Positions 40,891-53,587 of a stretch of DNA of 64,000 bases are shown piece after piece. The translations under genes and the position numbers were made by a program. The stretch spans positions 45,804,101-45,868,100 of the forward strand of contig CM069872.1 in NCBI GenBank assembly GCA_036172665.1. The letters are read 5' to 3'. This stretch comes from Prosopocoilus inquinatus. Taxonomy: Eukaryota > Arthropoda > Insecta > Coleoptera > Lucanidae. The notes beneath the pieces are model-generated. The model was given only the letters and a program-made list of their open reading frames with translations, had not been told where the DNA came from and made no database searches. Numbering within the stretch: position 1 is the first letter of the stretch; every line of letters starts with the position of its first letter.

Positions 40891-41891
40891 GGGGAAACAA
40901 TTGGGCGACAACTTTGCTCGCCTTGCTTTTATTTGTACAATGATATTAATTTAAATGTTTTTGAATAATGTTCTTTGTTTTTAAAAATAGAACTTCGACA
41001 TAATTAACAGACATTTTATAAAAATGATAACAAAAACACAATTTGAAAATAGTTTTATATTTTAACTGGATCAATTTGAAACAAGTCTTTGGAATGGAAT
41101 CCAGACTTCCATAGTAATTCTTATAGTAAGCATTGCTTCTTACCAGTATTTATTTTTACTGGTTTTAAATAGTTTAATGTTGTAAATGTTCAAAAGAAAG
41201 AAAACGAACTGTTCCCAACCCTATAGCAAAAATGTTCTTGTAATCAATTTGATTAATCTCATGGTAGTTGGGGCTATAATGAAATAATATGATGTATTCA
41301 CTTTCTGTCTGTTTACATTTCTGTTAGCGTCCGTATACCTAAAATTGTAATCCTCAATAAACATGATTCATTCAGTTCGTAGAACTCCTCACAACGGAAC
41401 AAAAAAAGTGTTGCAAAACACGTTCAAACTTTAATCTAAATTTTGTAATTGCAGAAAACATGAAGTAAAAGCCAAAAACCAACAACGGTTACATGTTTGA
41501 ATAATAGCCCACAACAGGAATGAATGAACGGTTGAGGGCATCACACAATTCTGGGTCACAAGTGTATTGATCCTCGACCTACATCTATCCCGTGGCTGCT
41601 CTTCTCCTGTTTGGATTGCACGCAAATTTACATGGCCTAATCCTGCTGCTTCGGACTTCACGCAAATTTATGGCTATTATTTATCGTTTGAACTTGGGTA
41701 GACGCCTTAAGACAATAGGCGAAATGGATATATCGCCCCAGGTAGTAAGGTGTGTTTGAGAAACGAATTTATTGGCTGCAAGTTTGCACTTGAAGTGGGA
41801 GTTTATATTTTGGAAAAAGTACCAGATTTTTAATAATTTTTTATCAGTAACATTTATAGCTTTCCAAAATAAAACTACATTTTTGACTGTC

Positions 41892-42094
41892 TCTACAATC
41901 TAACTTTCTTTTGGGGTAGTTCTTGCTCGTGAAAATTGCAAAGAATATGAAACAAATAAAAAAGCTTTTTAAAACGAGCTAAAAGAGTAATTTATTGACT
42001 TACTTGATGTTTCGCAAATATAATTATTTGCTTTATCAAAAAAAGCTCGTTTTAAAAAGCTTTTTTATTTGTTTCATATTTTCTACAATCTAAC
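41892..42094. mobile_element. 37-bp-arm hairpin inside 13-bp direct repeats
   Basis: AATATGAAACAAATAAAAAA and the rest of a 37-base arm at 41944-41980 is matched perfectly in inverse at 42044-42080. The whole is enclosed by TCTACAATCTAAC at 41892-41904 and again at 42082-42094. Direct repeats of 13 bases look like a target-site duplication. The perfect arms point to a recent origin, by insertion or by template switching. Confidence 0.7.
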
Positions 42095-44090
42095 GTTTAA
42101 AAACTTTAGAATTCTTTTCATCTTCAGAAAAGTTAACAGCAGTTATTTATGTTACCATAATTTGAGGAACAAATTCTTTTAGCAAAAGAAGGATGATTTA
42201 TGCATACATACAGATTGACTCAAACGACTATGTAGGAAATGCAGGTCTTCGTATTTGCTTCGTATTTGGTCTGTGTATTTGAATTGGATATACTGCGGAA
42301 AAAAGAAAGCTTACGCATATTAAATAATTTCAATAGAGAAAAATGAGGATGAGCTTTTATAGAATTCTAGATTTTCTTTCTATCATTCATTCTGCAGTTC
42401 TCCCTGTAAGTGAGAACCGCTTTGCTTGAGCCAATCTGTATATCGTTCTTCTTTGGTGTTTGTTAGCATTTTCACTTAATTTTTAATGATTTTGTTAGTA
42501 GAAAAGAAAAAAATGTAAAAGCAAGACATTACAGTCGTAAAGATACAATAAGAGAAATAAACAAAAAATATAAATAAAATTTTAAAAAAGCAGAACAAAA
42601 CGAATTAGAACAAGTGGAGAAATGTAATTACCTGAGGGTACTATTAATAAAAAATTAAGAACGTAATAAAAGAGGTAACATCTTCCGTAACAACAAAATT
42701 GTTTTAGGAAAAAAGAATTTCAAACAAAAAAAAAACAAAAAAGGACGATGACGATGAGACATTTAAAAAATCTAAGGTAATTACAATTAAGAAAAAAATA
42801 ACATCAAAGGGTTTGAAACCAACTGGAGTGATTTGTATTATTAACTGATCGATGCACAGGCGTTGCCAAAGTGGGGTAAATGGGGCACTTGTCTCCCCCT
42901 AACTCATGGATCAATAAAAAAATCTATTCAATTTTCTCTGTAAATATTTTAACGCTTTATAATAGTTTACTATTATTAAAAGTACAGAAACGAAACGATT
43001 TGTTTTTTTAACGCTGCTCGATAGTTATTTCTACGCGTCTTGAATGCGAGTAAAAAATTACTTTGGATGAATTTAAAAATAAACTTCCAAATATTCTATA
43101 TCATGGTGTACAGAAAATATTACTGAAGGATGGAGTTGAATATGATACATCTTGTGGAAAGAAAAAACTTTCTCAATAAATCTTGGTAAAGCTCAAATTT
43201 ATAGAAGTACTGAAGGAGGCTGAAAGACATTTTCTTGCTAATAAATAAACACTGTTGAAAAGTCAGCGAGTCAAAACGCTACTGACAGTTCGACAGATCG
43301 CAGGTCATCATGATCTAACTGTGTGTGTCATATGATGCTCTATGAGAAACTTATGCAAGTCAACTTCAAAATCAGGGCACTCCCCGGATTATTCCCGAAA
43401 GGATGAAAATAAATTAGAAATAATTTTGTCGTGTATTTCATAAAAAAAATCAAACGTTACGTTGATGACGTCAAAATAAGTAATTCCGATCCATAATTAT
43501 GAGACAAAACATATTATAGAGAAGAAGGGTATGTGAGAATGAACAAAGATTTGTGGGAGATCCAAGACGGTTGTTTTATCTTAATAGATTTGATCGAATT
43601 TTCGCCTTTTCAATTAAGATCCTGGGTATGCCTATGGATCGATGAAATAAAAGCGATAATTCCGGAGAGGTGAAAAAATTTTTTATTAAAAATATGATAA
43701 TTAGTAAAAATATTTAATTTATTTCTATCTTGAAATTTTTTTCATTATTTTTGACAAAATTCATCATTTTTCTTATAAATCAGTTTTCTCCATCACAGCA
43801 AATAAACATCGCTTAAATTTCTGTAAATGTATTAATTATGTATTTATATTACAACTTACTACATCTACAATAAAATTAGACAGTGTTTCTTCAATAAATC
43901 TAATTAATAAGTAAAGTCTGTAGGTATTTAAAATGCGGCTCCTTGGAACTTAAATACTTTTTTCCGAAGAACAATTCACTATAACTTAACAGTACCATAA
44001 GGTAAAAAATTATAATATTGTTATTTCAAAATTTCTGAACGCGTTTAGTATGTTCTGTAATAATTATTGACATTCTAATGGATATTACAC
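42095..44090. other. AT-rich upstream sequence
   Basis: No supported gene. A perfect CRE palindrome TGACGTCA occurs at 43466-43473. Otherwise A-rich and T-rich tracts with only very short open frames. Confidence 0.45.
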
Positions 44091-44093
44091 TTA

Positions 44094-44221
44094 GGCCCGG
44101 TTTCACCATCACAGTTTAAGTTTAAGCTCCGTTTTATTCCTATAGAAACAATTATCCTTGCAATTGTTACCATGGGAATAAAGCGAAGTTTAAAGTTAAT
44201 CTGTGATGGTGAAATCGGGCC
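44094..44221. mobile_element. MITE with TTA target duplication
   Basis: GGCCCGGTTTCACCATCACA at the left end matches GGCCCGATTTCACCATCACA from the right end reversed, with similarity continuing to TTTATTCC for about 50 bases. TTA flanks both ends. A TTA-type duplication is typical of PIF/Harbinger elements. 128 bases, so almost all of it is terminal repeat. Confidence 0.88.
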
Positions 44222-44466
44222 TTAGTTAATTCTTTTTTAAACTTTAAGCGACTAGGAATCTTCTACTTTCAGATTTGTTTAGCTTTAGTTTGGGCCAAAT
44301 AAGGTTTGGTATGACTCATAACTATTCAGTACAAGTTATGCCTACTGATTATATTCTCTTTCATACATGCGCACTAATTTTGTTGTGTATTAAAAAAAGA
44401 AAGAAAGCTATATGATGTTATTGAAAATATACGGTTTCTAGGGATAGATTCGTACATAAAACGCGA

Positions 44467-44576
44467 TGGAGTTATATCCAACCTTATTTGGTCCGCACTA
44501 TAGTTATTAATCTGTTCTATTTGGAGTTATATCCAACCTTATTTGGTCCGCACTATAGTTATTAATCTGTTCTATT
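44467..44576. repeat. perfect 55-base tandem duplication
   Basis: The 55-base unit beginning TGGAGTTATATCCAACC is present twice head to tail (44467-44521 and 44522-44576) without a difference, so the duplication is recent. Could also be an assembly error. Confidence 0.9.
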
Positions 44577-45361
44577 TGTCCTTTCTGCTTCTGATACTGT
44601 TATCATTTCAGGATATGCAATTTTCAGAGTTATTTATACAATAAATCAACGTCGAAATTTAAGACGTATTTCGGAAAAACGTTACACAAAAAACAGTCGA
44701 GTCACAAATGGTTTTAATCGAAACCCATTAACGCTGCAACATAAATCAAATACGGCCATTACACCGCAAGTAAAGTATGACAGAATGACACAACGTCATT
44801 TAACCATAAAGCTGAAAACAGAAGCGATAAATCCGGAGAACTGAAAAGCTCGACTGGTACAGACTTCACCCTTCGCAAGTGCCTGCATACAATTGTTTCC
44901 ATGCAAATTTATCGCGTACTGCAAAAGCTAATGAGCTAGAGATTAGAATTAACGACGCATTCACGCTTTCCACCGTGCTTCGTGTGGCAGAGTTAAAAAT
45001 AACCGCAACGGGAAAATGCCCCCTTATTTGGACGTCAAGGGTGCGGTAGCTTCTAACGTGATGCGAAGGCATTCAAACGAGGCAGGTAAAAATAAACGAA
45101 GTAGAAATAGCTGTTACGATCGAATGCGGAGAGATAAGGTTTATCTTTTTGAGGGAAAAGTGGCGAAAACAAAAATAAATTTCATAACACCGACGATTAC
45201 CTTCCGGTCAGAAGTTTTCAACAATGTCACATTAAAACTCGGTCGTGTTGTTAAGCTAAAATAATCAAGAGATAAAAAGTTGGCGAAAACCAAATTTGTG
45301 GTTTTCATTTATCATAAATTTATGAAATTTTTAATTTTTGTAAAGCAGAGAATCCCTTTTA

Positions 45362-45500
45362 GGGCCAGTTGTATAAAGGAGGTTTAAACTGACGTATGTA
45401 CAACTGAACCAGGTTCAAACTGAACTAAATCGCATCAAATTTTATTTTTAATTGCCACAGGTATATTGAACCTGGTTCAGTTAAACTTAACATAACTCAC
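45362..45500. mobile_element. MITE-like hairpin
   Basis: CTGAACCAGGTTCAA at 45404-45418 is the exact reverse complement of 45466-45480. The left side starts GGGCCAGTTGTATAA, a type of end common in small insect elements. The outer ends are not clear. Confidence 0.6.
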
Positions 45501-47699
45501 ATAGAATGTCTAAACAAACATTAAAAAAATTATTACCAAATAGTTAATTCGTTTCGGGTAATTTTCTTAGAATTGATGAACACTGCACCGTACATCTATG
45601 AACGGAAATACTTATTTCGTCAACGATATTAATATCATCAGTGCTAAACTACAAGTGTTTTAATTTTAAATAGCATTTCAAAATAGGATAGATGTATTCA
45701 AAAATCTAATCTAATTTAATAGTTTTATTTAATCAAATTAATTATCCCGAAACTCACCACATTTACTTGTGAGCTAAATTTCATGACATTCTTCGAGAAG
45801 CTTCCGGTTTTGTTTTGAATTTAATTTAGTGAAAGGCTCCACAAATTTCATCTAAAAGTTAATATCATAAAATAGTTTAGACAATACCAAACCAAAGAGT
45901 GAAATTAAAAAAAATGAAAATAATTAATTCTGTAAGAATTATGTTTATATTCTGTTATGAAAATTGTAATTTATACTGCAGTTGAAAATTAACTAACGAC
46001 ACGCGTAATTCACACAATTTTAGATATAATGATATAGTTCGTTATGTTGCCAAGGTTAGGTAAACAAGCATAAAACAATAAACTCAAGAATTGTTTTACA
46101 AACCTTCTTCCACCATCATATATGTACATTAAACGTCGTTTAATGTACTTTGAAGAATAATACTGTTTTAAGACCTCTGAAATTTCGGCATGTGCGCTAC
46201 TTCGGATTCCAGTCATGCAAGGCACTTTATCATTTATGATTGTTCGATCAAACGGACGAAATTAAATTGAACTTTCTGGACATGTTCCCTCAAGGACAAA
46301 TTGTCCTCTTGCCCTAGTTCGAAACTGATACGTTTTCATTAAAGTTTACTGATACGTATTTCCGAATTTATTTTGCTTTAGAATATACCAGCAATTCCGA
46401 TTAATAGAAAGACACAAGGAATTCCTGAATTAATTAAAGACATTCAATCATTGTTAATCAAAGTCGATAAAATCAACTAATTACTTTCATGGACTTAACT
46501 TAAGCATCTCGTAAAATACAAAACAGTTTAAAGTGTAGATCGATTTCATTTTATTGTTAGTTATTTTATTTATGGGAACAACAAATCAATTAGAGTACGT
46601 ATAGTGGCGGATAAAAAACTTCAGACACCATTGTCATTCCATCAGCATAACCCTGTGAACCTCACTTTGGCTTCAGTCAAATTTGTATTAAACGCAGAAA
46701 TTAATAGCAAGCAATTCAGTGGCAGGCAGAGTTTTTGTCGGTTTCAGTGTTCTCTTGAAGGGTTAGAGAGTACCTTTTAGGACAATAATTATTATAATTC
46801 TAACATTATTAGAATAAGACCCATTCAATAATTTATGCCGGACAGAAAATAAACCTTAAAATATAATTTAATTTTCAAATGTCACTCCAAATGGTAACAA
46901 AGATTGGTTTACACCGAGAATGGAGATTTCCTATTCTTACGTCACTATGATAACAGAGGTGACCGAAATTTTCGGTCCGCAACTGTACACCTACAGTCAT
47001 AAGTAAACAACTTCAGTAATAATCCTGTGCTTATGAAGAAGTAGACGGAATTATAGAAGCAGTTTTTATTTAGCCAGTGAAGTGCATTTGAAAATAGGTT
47101 GCTAATTGATACATTAATCAATAGAAAAATTTTCAGAACAATTCTAGGGAGATTCAATTCAATTCAATTCAATGCGACAGATATCAACATGGAATTGTTG
47201 TGTATGTTGTTAACTTTACACTGAATTAAACTGACTTATGCCCGACTTTTTCACCTCCTGATACATTTATGTGTCAGATAATACCCTCAGAAACTATTAT
47301 CGATACAAAAACCGGGCCTTTATCTTTTATATTACACGTTAACGATGTAATATTTTATTATTTGCTGCATAGTTGCCTGATTTATACATGTTTTACTAAT
47401 GTTTTATTATTTCCAAGCAAATAAATGTTTTACCCGTTCGAATTCGAGATATTTTTTCTATTACTTTATTTTATCATTCTTAGTCTAATTGTGTTTGTCT
47501 TAATTTAGTATTGTAGATTATAGAGCAAGGCTAAGATTTGGAAAAATAAGCCACTTTCAAAATATTTCCTTTTCTAGGTTAGGATTGCAGTTTGGTCCCC
47601 CGAAAAGATATTTTCAAACTCTAAATATACATAGTATAACAGAGCTGCGGTCGAGTTCTGACAAAATAATTAACGATCTTAAAGTAATTCTAACTTTGC
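45501..47699. other. AT-rich upstream sequence
   Basis: No gene recognised. Contains a short AATTC repeat at about 47155-47172. Nothing else with clear structure. Confidence 0.5.
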
Positions 47700-47704
47700 T
47701 TTTT

Positions 47705-47910
47705 TCCTTCTCTTCTTTTAATCCTTGTACCCCTTAAGAGGGATATCTCTTTCATCAATTTTCTCCATCCTTTCCAGTCCTGGGCTAAGGCTCACATTTT
47801 CTGTCTATTTGTTCAGTACATTCCATTCAAGTTCTTTTGAATCTACCTGTTTTATTTTGTCTCCTGTACCAGGTTTCCATAACTTTGCTGACTATTCTGT
47901 TCGAATCCAT
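47705..47910 (-). pseudogene. decayed non-LTR retrotransposon, C-terminal end
   Basis: On the minus strand, with frame changes, the sequence reads RIVSKVMETWYRR, then MECTEQIDRKCE and ALAQDWKGWRKLMKEISLLR. The LAQDW-W-K-L ending and the order of these pieces resemble the last part of endonuclease/reverse transcriptase proteins of non-LTR retrotransposons in insects. Stops and frame shifts show that it is dead. The rest of the element was not found nearby. Confidence 0.6.
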
Positions 47911-50900
47911 TCTATATGAATAACTTTGTTATAATTTGTTTTTGTTCTTTGTCTCTTTTCCAATTAGTTTATTTTATCTTTGGTAAAAATTCCATTCCAT
48001 CGAAATTCCAAAAGGAACTTCTTCTCAGATGCAATGATTTGTGATTCTTGTTACAAGAGGAGGAGGTTCTCACAGAGAGCTTTTCTGTTTATACTAATTT
48101 ATTTTCTTCACACATTCACTCTACAAGTTAGGTTTAAGTTGGTTTCTTATTTGGAATTTAAATGTTTATTTACCTGGACAATATTACTTAATAATATTAT
48201 TTTAAAAACATTTGTTTCTTAAGTATTCAACTATTGAAACGTTATCTAAACAAAGTTTGCAGAACATCTGATTAAAATAAAGTTATAATAAATTAAATAC
48301 ATTTTTTTAGGTCGTACAAATAAACAAAATCAAATTGTAAAATGTATTGGAAAGTTTACTTGAAATAATTAGTCTCTCAGAAAATTAAAATTTACTCTGC
48401 GCTGTTAAAAAAAAGTTAAGATTGTTAACATTTTCTAATTTCCTTAAATACGAAGGTCGGAAGAAAAAGTTATGCGTTTACGAATCGTTCATGTTACATG
48501 AATGAATGTGACCAATTGAAAATCAATGTCTCACAATCAGAAAAATGTTAGCCAATCCCTGTATGAGATACTAGCCAATGTTGTTACAGTTCTACAGAGT
48601 AAGCAAATTCAACAGACCTCCACGTGACCCAGAATTTTAAATTGGGATCATTGAAATGTTGGTATTACGTTAGTAAGCACAATATTTGAAAACTTGGTCG
48701 TTACGGTGAAGGTATCATGTTGGATAGTAAATAGAATTTAATAAATTTTTCTTTTTCAATACATATGTCTAAAAATACGTAGTACAAAATTTATCTTTCA
48801 GAAAACAGTTAGAAATGGCTTAAAGCAAAAGGCTCCTTTGAGTTCTCACAAGGACAGTCTAGAACCGTCCTACAACCGTCGCATCAGGACACGCCCCAAA
48901 CAATTTTATTTTTTTTTGTTATGCGCATGCTCCTGTCGGTTCTGTGATTGTCTCTGTCAGAATCTTTACAAACTTACAAATGTAAACAAGTTTAACAAGG
49001 CGTGACAATTGTAAAAGCTCAAATTTTTTTCTTCCCAGACACTTTTTGGCATCTGTTCACCCAGTAACTATAACGAATAGAGAGAAAATAAAAAATCTAG
49101 TATTAGTAAACCAAGGTCCATGATTCTATTTTTCTTTTTCAATGTAGAAAAGCAATCATCATTATCAAATGCTTGTGGTTAGGTTATGATCAATGAATCT
49201 TAGTCTGAACATGATACCAAACAAATGTGAAGGAAGAGCTGAATTCTTTAAAAAAAGTTTTCGGTGGGAAGTCATGATTCATGACTGCGATTCATGCAAT
49301 CAGGTCCAGTTCTGTGTGGATTATTCATGACTTATGAATCATCCACGTAGTACGTAGATACTTTTTTCAAAGTGAGTATGACGAGCTTCAATTAAAGGAG
49401 AGTTGAATATCATCAAAGACATTAATACGAAAAGTATTTGTGCCTGCAGTAGCAAATAAAAATGCCCAGAATACTTATTATTATTATTATTATTATTATT
49501 ATTGAATATCAAAATGTGACTTTTACATGATATCTTAAATTTTCATACTTATTAACTCTGATGTTTTGCTGCTATGTTTAATATTCTTTAAGGCATGTTG
49601 TTTAATTATTTTTTTTCATTGCAAAAACATAAAAAATACACAATAGAAATCAATAACAGACCCTCGTTAAGTAGTCCATTCAATTTTAACTCGACGTTTT
49701 GCTCGAATGTCCATCAATATGCAAAAGGGTGTTTTGATTTGCATTGCCTACACGGATCCGGAATAAAAGCTTCGCATTCAGTTGCGCAAATATCTGATAA
49801 TATCGGCGTTTACGATGTCGGAAATTGCGTGTGCAATACCTGGCGTTCGTCTTCTACCTTTCCATTAAAATTCACCGCCCCACTTCATTAAATACGATCG
49901 AAAACGTTTGGTCAGTACAAAAATACACATAACAAATGACTATTACTGAAAACATGGATATGTCAACAAATTAAGTTTTAATGGTCTCTTAAGTCATTCG
50001 GAAGTATGGCGAGCCTAATGATGTTTATCGTGGTATATTTATAGACGTAATATTTCATAGCTTTTTAAAAAGCTGCCGGTGAAATACTTTGGTGGTATAG
50101 ATTGCTGGTAATTGATGTTCTGCACGTATAACGAACATGCAGTAAATTGGTTTCGGATGAAATTGTTCATGTTAAGTAAGTGCATTATGAATGCTAGATT
50201 GTTCACTTTTATTACACGTTTCCTTGTGAAATAAAGATGCCAAGTAAAGTAAGTTTACGAGTAGAAAACTTTTAAATTTCTACCTACCAATTACCAATTC
50301 TTTTTATAATCAATTATTTCAATTTTTTAAATACTATTAAATAAAACAATGCAAAAGTCTTAGTCAAATTATATCATAAAATTAATCTGCATTGCCATAA
50401 TTAAGATGTACTAGAAAGTAACGTAAAGACAGATGTACTATAAAAGTTGGTTTATGTAAAGGTTGCCAACTATCCAGAAAGTATATGTGGGAATGTCCCA
50501 TATATTTCTGTTTATTAGATTATTTTTATAACTCCTCGCAAATAGGAGTCATTAACTCCTTAGGTTTGATGTTAAGTTTGATTTGATTAGTTTAGTAGGT
50601 GTCTGAAAATTTGTTTTTAAAAAATTTACGTTTTTTCTTAGTTTTAATTTGCCATAAATGTAAAGATTTATAATTAAATAGAGTACTTTGTTATATGAAG
50701 ATTAATATACCTGCCTAACATTTTATTTTTCATTTTCAGTTTTTGCTTCCTTGTTTATTTATTCACGTTCTGGTGGAAATGTCTGCATTTTATTCCAAAA
50801 TTCCACATTTGTTCTTAATTTACTAATTTTCTCTTATTTTTGAATTATATTTTCAAGTAATTTATAAAATCTTTCCATGACTTACTGTTTCAACATTTAC

Positions 50901-52229
50901 TTACTTCTCCATTCTCTCTGTTTACTGCTTCTTTCTATCTTCTTGTTTTATTTTTTGCCACTTTTATCATTGATTGCTACTTTTTTGTTTAGTATATGTT
51001 TTCTTCTCTATCTCATTTATATTTTTTCACTATTTTGCTAAGGTAGGTCATCTTTATTGTTATTGGTTTCTTAGTTTTCTTATGAAATTCTTGATTTTCT
51101 GACAGAAGTTATTTATTAGAAGCATTACATTTTTAAAAGCTTTTTTGGCTTCTTTATTTAATTCTTGCCTAATGTGATCCTGTTCAATGAATAGTACAGA
51201 TTTTGTTTTCAGTTTTCTTCTCATTTTTACTTTACTTCTAATCTATTTACCCAGACGGTAATAAATTTCTCTTCATGTACTTACTGTTAGCTATTGATTC
51301 ACTCCTTTGATGTCCTTCTTGTTTATGCACGTTTCTCTTCATCAATCCAATTCTACAACATTCCTTTTCTTTTTCGTTTGTCATTCTCAAGTCTGCAAGA
51401 CTTCAAAGTATTCTCAATATTAATTAAGCCCATTTAATTGTATTTCCTTTATTTTGGTTTTCTGCTAATTTTTTCCTTGCTTTTTTATAAGGCCCGCATT
51501 CAGTGGGACATCTTTTTTATGTTTAATGATATTTATGTTTTGATCATTATTACGAGTATATCTACTTCTCGGGTGATTTTCGATTATTTCTTCTAGCGAT
51601 ACTTTATTTTGTTCCCACTTCTTTGCTCGTCTTTGTCATTATTCTTTGCTTTGTTTGTTCTGTCTTGATACTGTGACAAATTGAGGGTTCAAGAGTAATC
51701 GTATACTTATTTTTTTAATTTCTAAATTATTATTAAATCGAAAACTATCTCTAAAACAAAAAGAAAACTAAGCAAAAAACAGACTGTAATGAAGGCGTAG
51801 CTAATCGTGTGGAACAACATGATTTAGATTTTAATTTAGTCGACGGGGAACGAAATTGCGATAGTAAAAATCAGTTTTGCATGCAAATGATTTTAATTAA
51901 ATCAAACCACCGCGCTTTTACCGCCCGTAATATATGCAAAACGTCAGTAATCCGAACCCGAGACTTCATTAGATAGACATTGAGCACAGAAATAATTACA
52001 CGGCATACAAATGGCGGACTTCATCTGAACAAACAGTAAATTATCGGTAAACGATAAATATACTATACAGTTATTGATATCTTCATACACGAATTTAATT
52101 AAATTTCAAGCGCCGTGGTTCCCCATATATGCGCAATCAATTTGGCGTGCAATCTAAATCCCTCTTCTACATATTTGTAATCGACGTTGAAGATTTGGTA
52201 CAATTTCCACAATAAATATTTAGAACAAG
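47911..52229. other. upstream region, partly T/C-rich
   Basis: Holds the microsatellite, a T/C-rich tract at about 50700-51700 with a coding-like remnant on the minus strand at 51467-51629 (reads RAKKWEQNKVSLEEIIENHP and on), and two GC-richer non-coding stretches (49690-49890, 51830-52140) with octamer-like words such as ATGCAAAT. No intact gene. Confidence 0.45.
49477..49504. repeat. (ATT)n microsatellite
   Basis: About nine perfect tandem copies of a three-base unit. Confidence 0.95.
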
Positions 52230-52342
52230 AAATTGGAAAGAACACTGTCGTTTGATAGATCTTGACGAAACTGTCAAACGTCTGTGACAGTTCCTGACGC
52301 GGCTATCAAACGATAGTGAAACGTTGAATATTCTTTCCAATT
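52230..52342. mobile_element. small inverted-repeat element
   Basis: AATTGGAAAGAA at the left end is matched in inverse at the right end, and CACTGTCGTTTGATAG inside matches CACTATCGTTTGATAG from the other arm. About 113 bases with a central GTCTGTGACAG hairpin. Confidence 0.75.
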
Positions 52343-52972
52343 TTCTCAACGGCCCTTTAAAATTTTAAAAATATTTTCTTTAAAGTTTCATCGGACAAAA
52401 GTCGACTTCAGTTAACAAATTTTTCCAAATACGGTTTGGAGATAGAACACCTTCTATATTTCTAGATAGTTTTTGATTGATTTCTTTAAATTTTGATCCA
52501 ACATACTATCTAAATTGAATTATTTAAAAAATTGAGCCAAATCTCGTACTTTAAGTGCACCTTCTGCATGCAAACGTCACCCATAAGACCACAAGGCTTA
52601 AAGAAATGTCAGGTTGTATAGCGCGCGACTGTGTACATGCAACGTACTTCCCAATCAGATATAATCGTGCACAGTGGTGTCGAGAATGGGGGCAGGGTGC
52701 TCCGGAATTTCCCCGCGCCAAGGATTCACAGAAACTCGAACATCAACCGTAACATAACCGTCGTTAACAGTTAAGGACCCAAATAATGTTTTTCCCTGAG
52801 TCCGGCGATATCTCTCGACCCCCCTGAACGTGCATGTTGCAACAAGAACTGTGTGTTGTGCTTCTCAAAGTACTTTCTTTGTACTGGTTTCAATTTGAAA
52901 TTGAATTTGGAATACTTAATTCCTCATAATGTGTTTACATTACAGAAGTTACCAATTCTGACAGGTATGTCA

Positions 52973-53587
52973 GTTTCATTTGAGTCGTGCGTTTTTCTAG
53001 AATCAGCGAAACGCGAGACCTCAACAAATAGCTCTGTAGAGTTCAAGTAGATAGATGAAAAATTTGAATTTGAATTTAGAACTCGAATCAAAAAAGAAAG
53101 CTATTTATTTAAAGTTAAATTTGAATTTTCATTTACAACACGAACCGAAATATAATCTAAAAGAGAGCTACTCTTTTAGATTTTGTTCCGCTCGAATTGA
53201 AATAGAATCTAAAAGAGTGGCTTTCTTTTAGGTTCTGTTTCTATTTCTATCTAAAAGAGTAGCTCTCTTTTGGATTCTATTTCAATTCCAGCGAAATAGA
53301 ATTTGAAATAGTGTGCTTATTATTGTCAGTATCCTTAACTATACTCTTCAACTCTTCTTCCCTAAAAGTTAGCTCTCTTAGATTCCATTTCGATTCGAGT
53401 TCTAAATGAAAATTCAAATCTAATAATAAATAGAAGTAATAAAAAAGTAGCTGTGTTTTAGGTTCTGTTTCGATTCGAGTTCTAAATGAAAATTCAAATT
53501 TTTCACCCAACCGCTTAAACTGTAGCAAGCTATTTGTTGAGGTTTCGCGTTTCATCGATTCTAGAAAACCGCACGATCTGATGAAAC
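52973..53587. mobile_element. foldback element with internal repeats
   Basis: Left arm 52973-53085 and right arm about 53470-53587 are inverted copies with long shared stretches such as ACCTCAACAAATAGCT and TAGAACTCGAATC. The centre consists of several copies in both directions of a unit of about 45 bases containing TCTAAAAGAGAGCTA. A minus-strand frame of 143 codons at 53277-53708 runs through it and is explained by the repeat structure, not by a gene. Confidence 0.85.

Noticed and set aside
41431..41661. Minus-strand frame with GEEQPRDRCRSRINTLVTQN, looked at as a retroelement C terminus
   Set aside because: Similarity is too slight and short to support the call.
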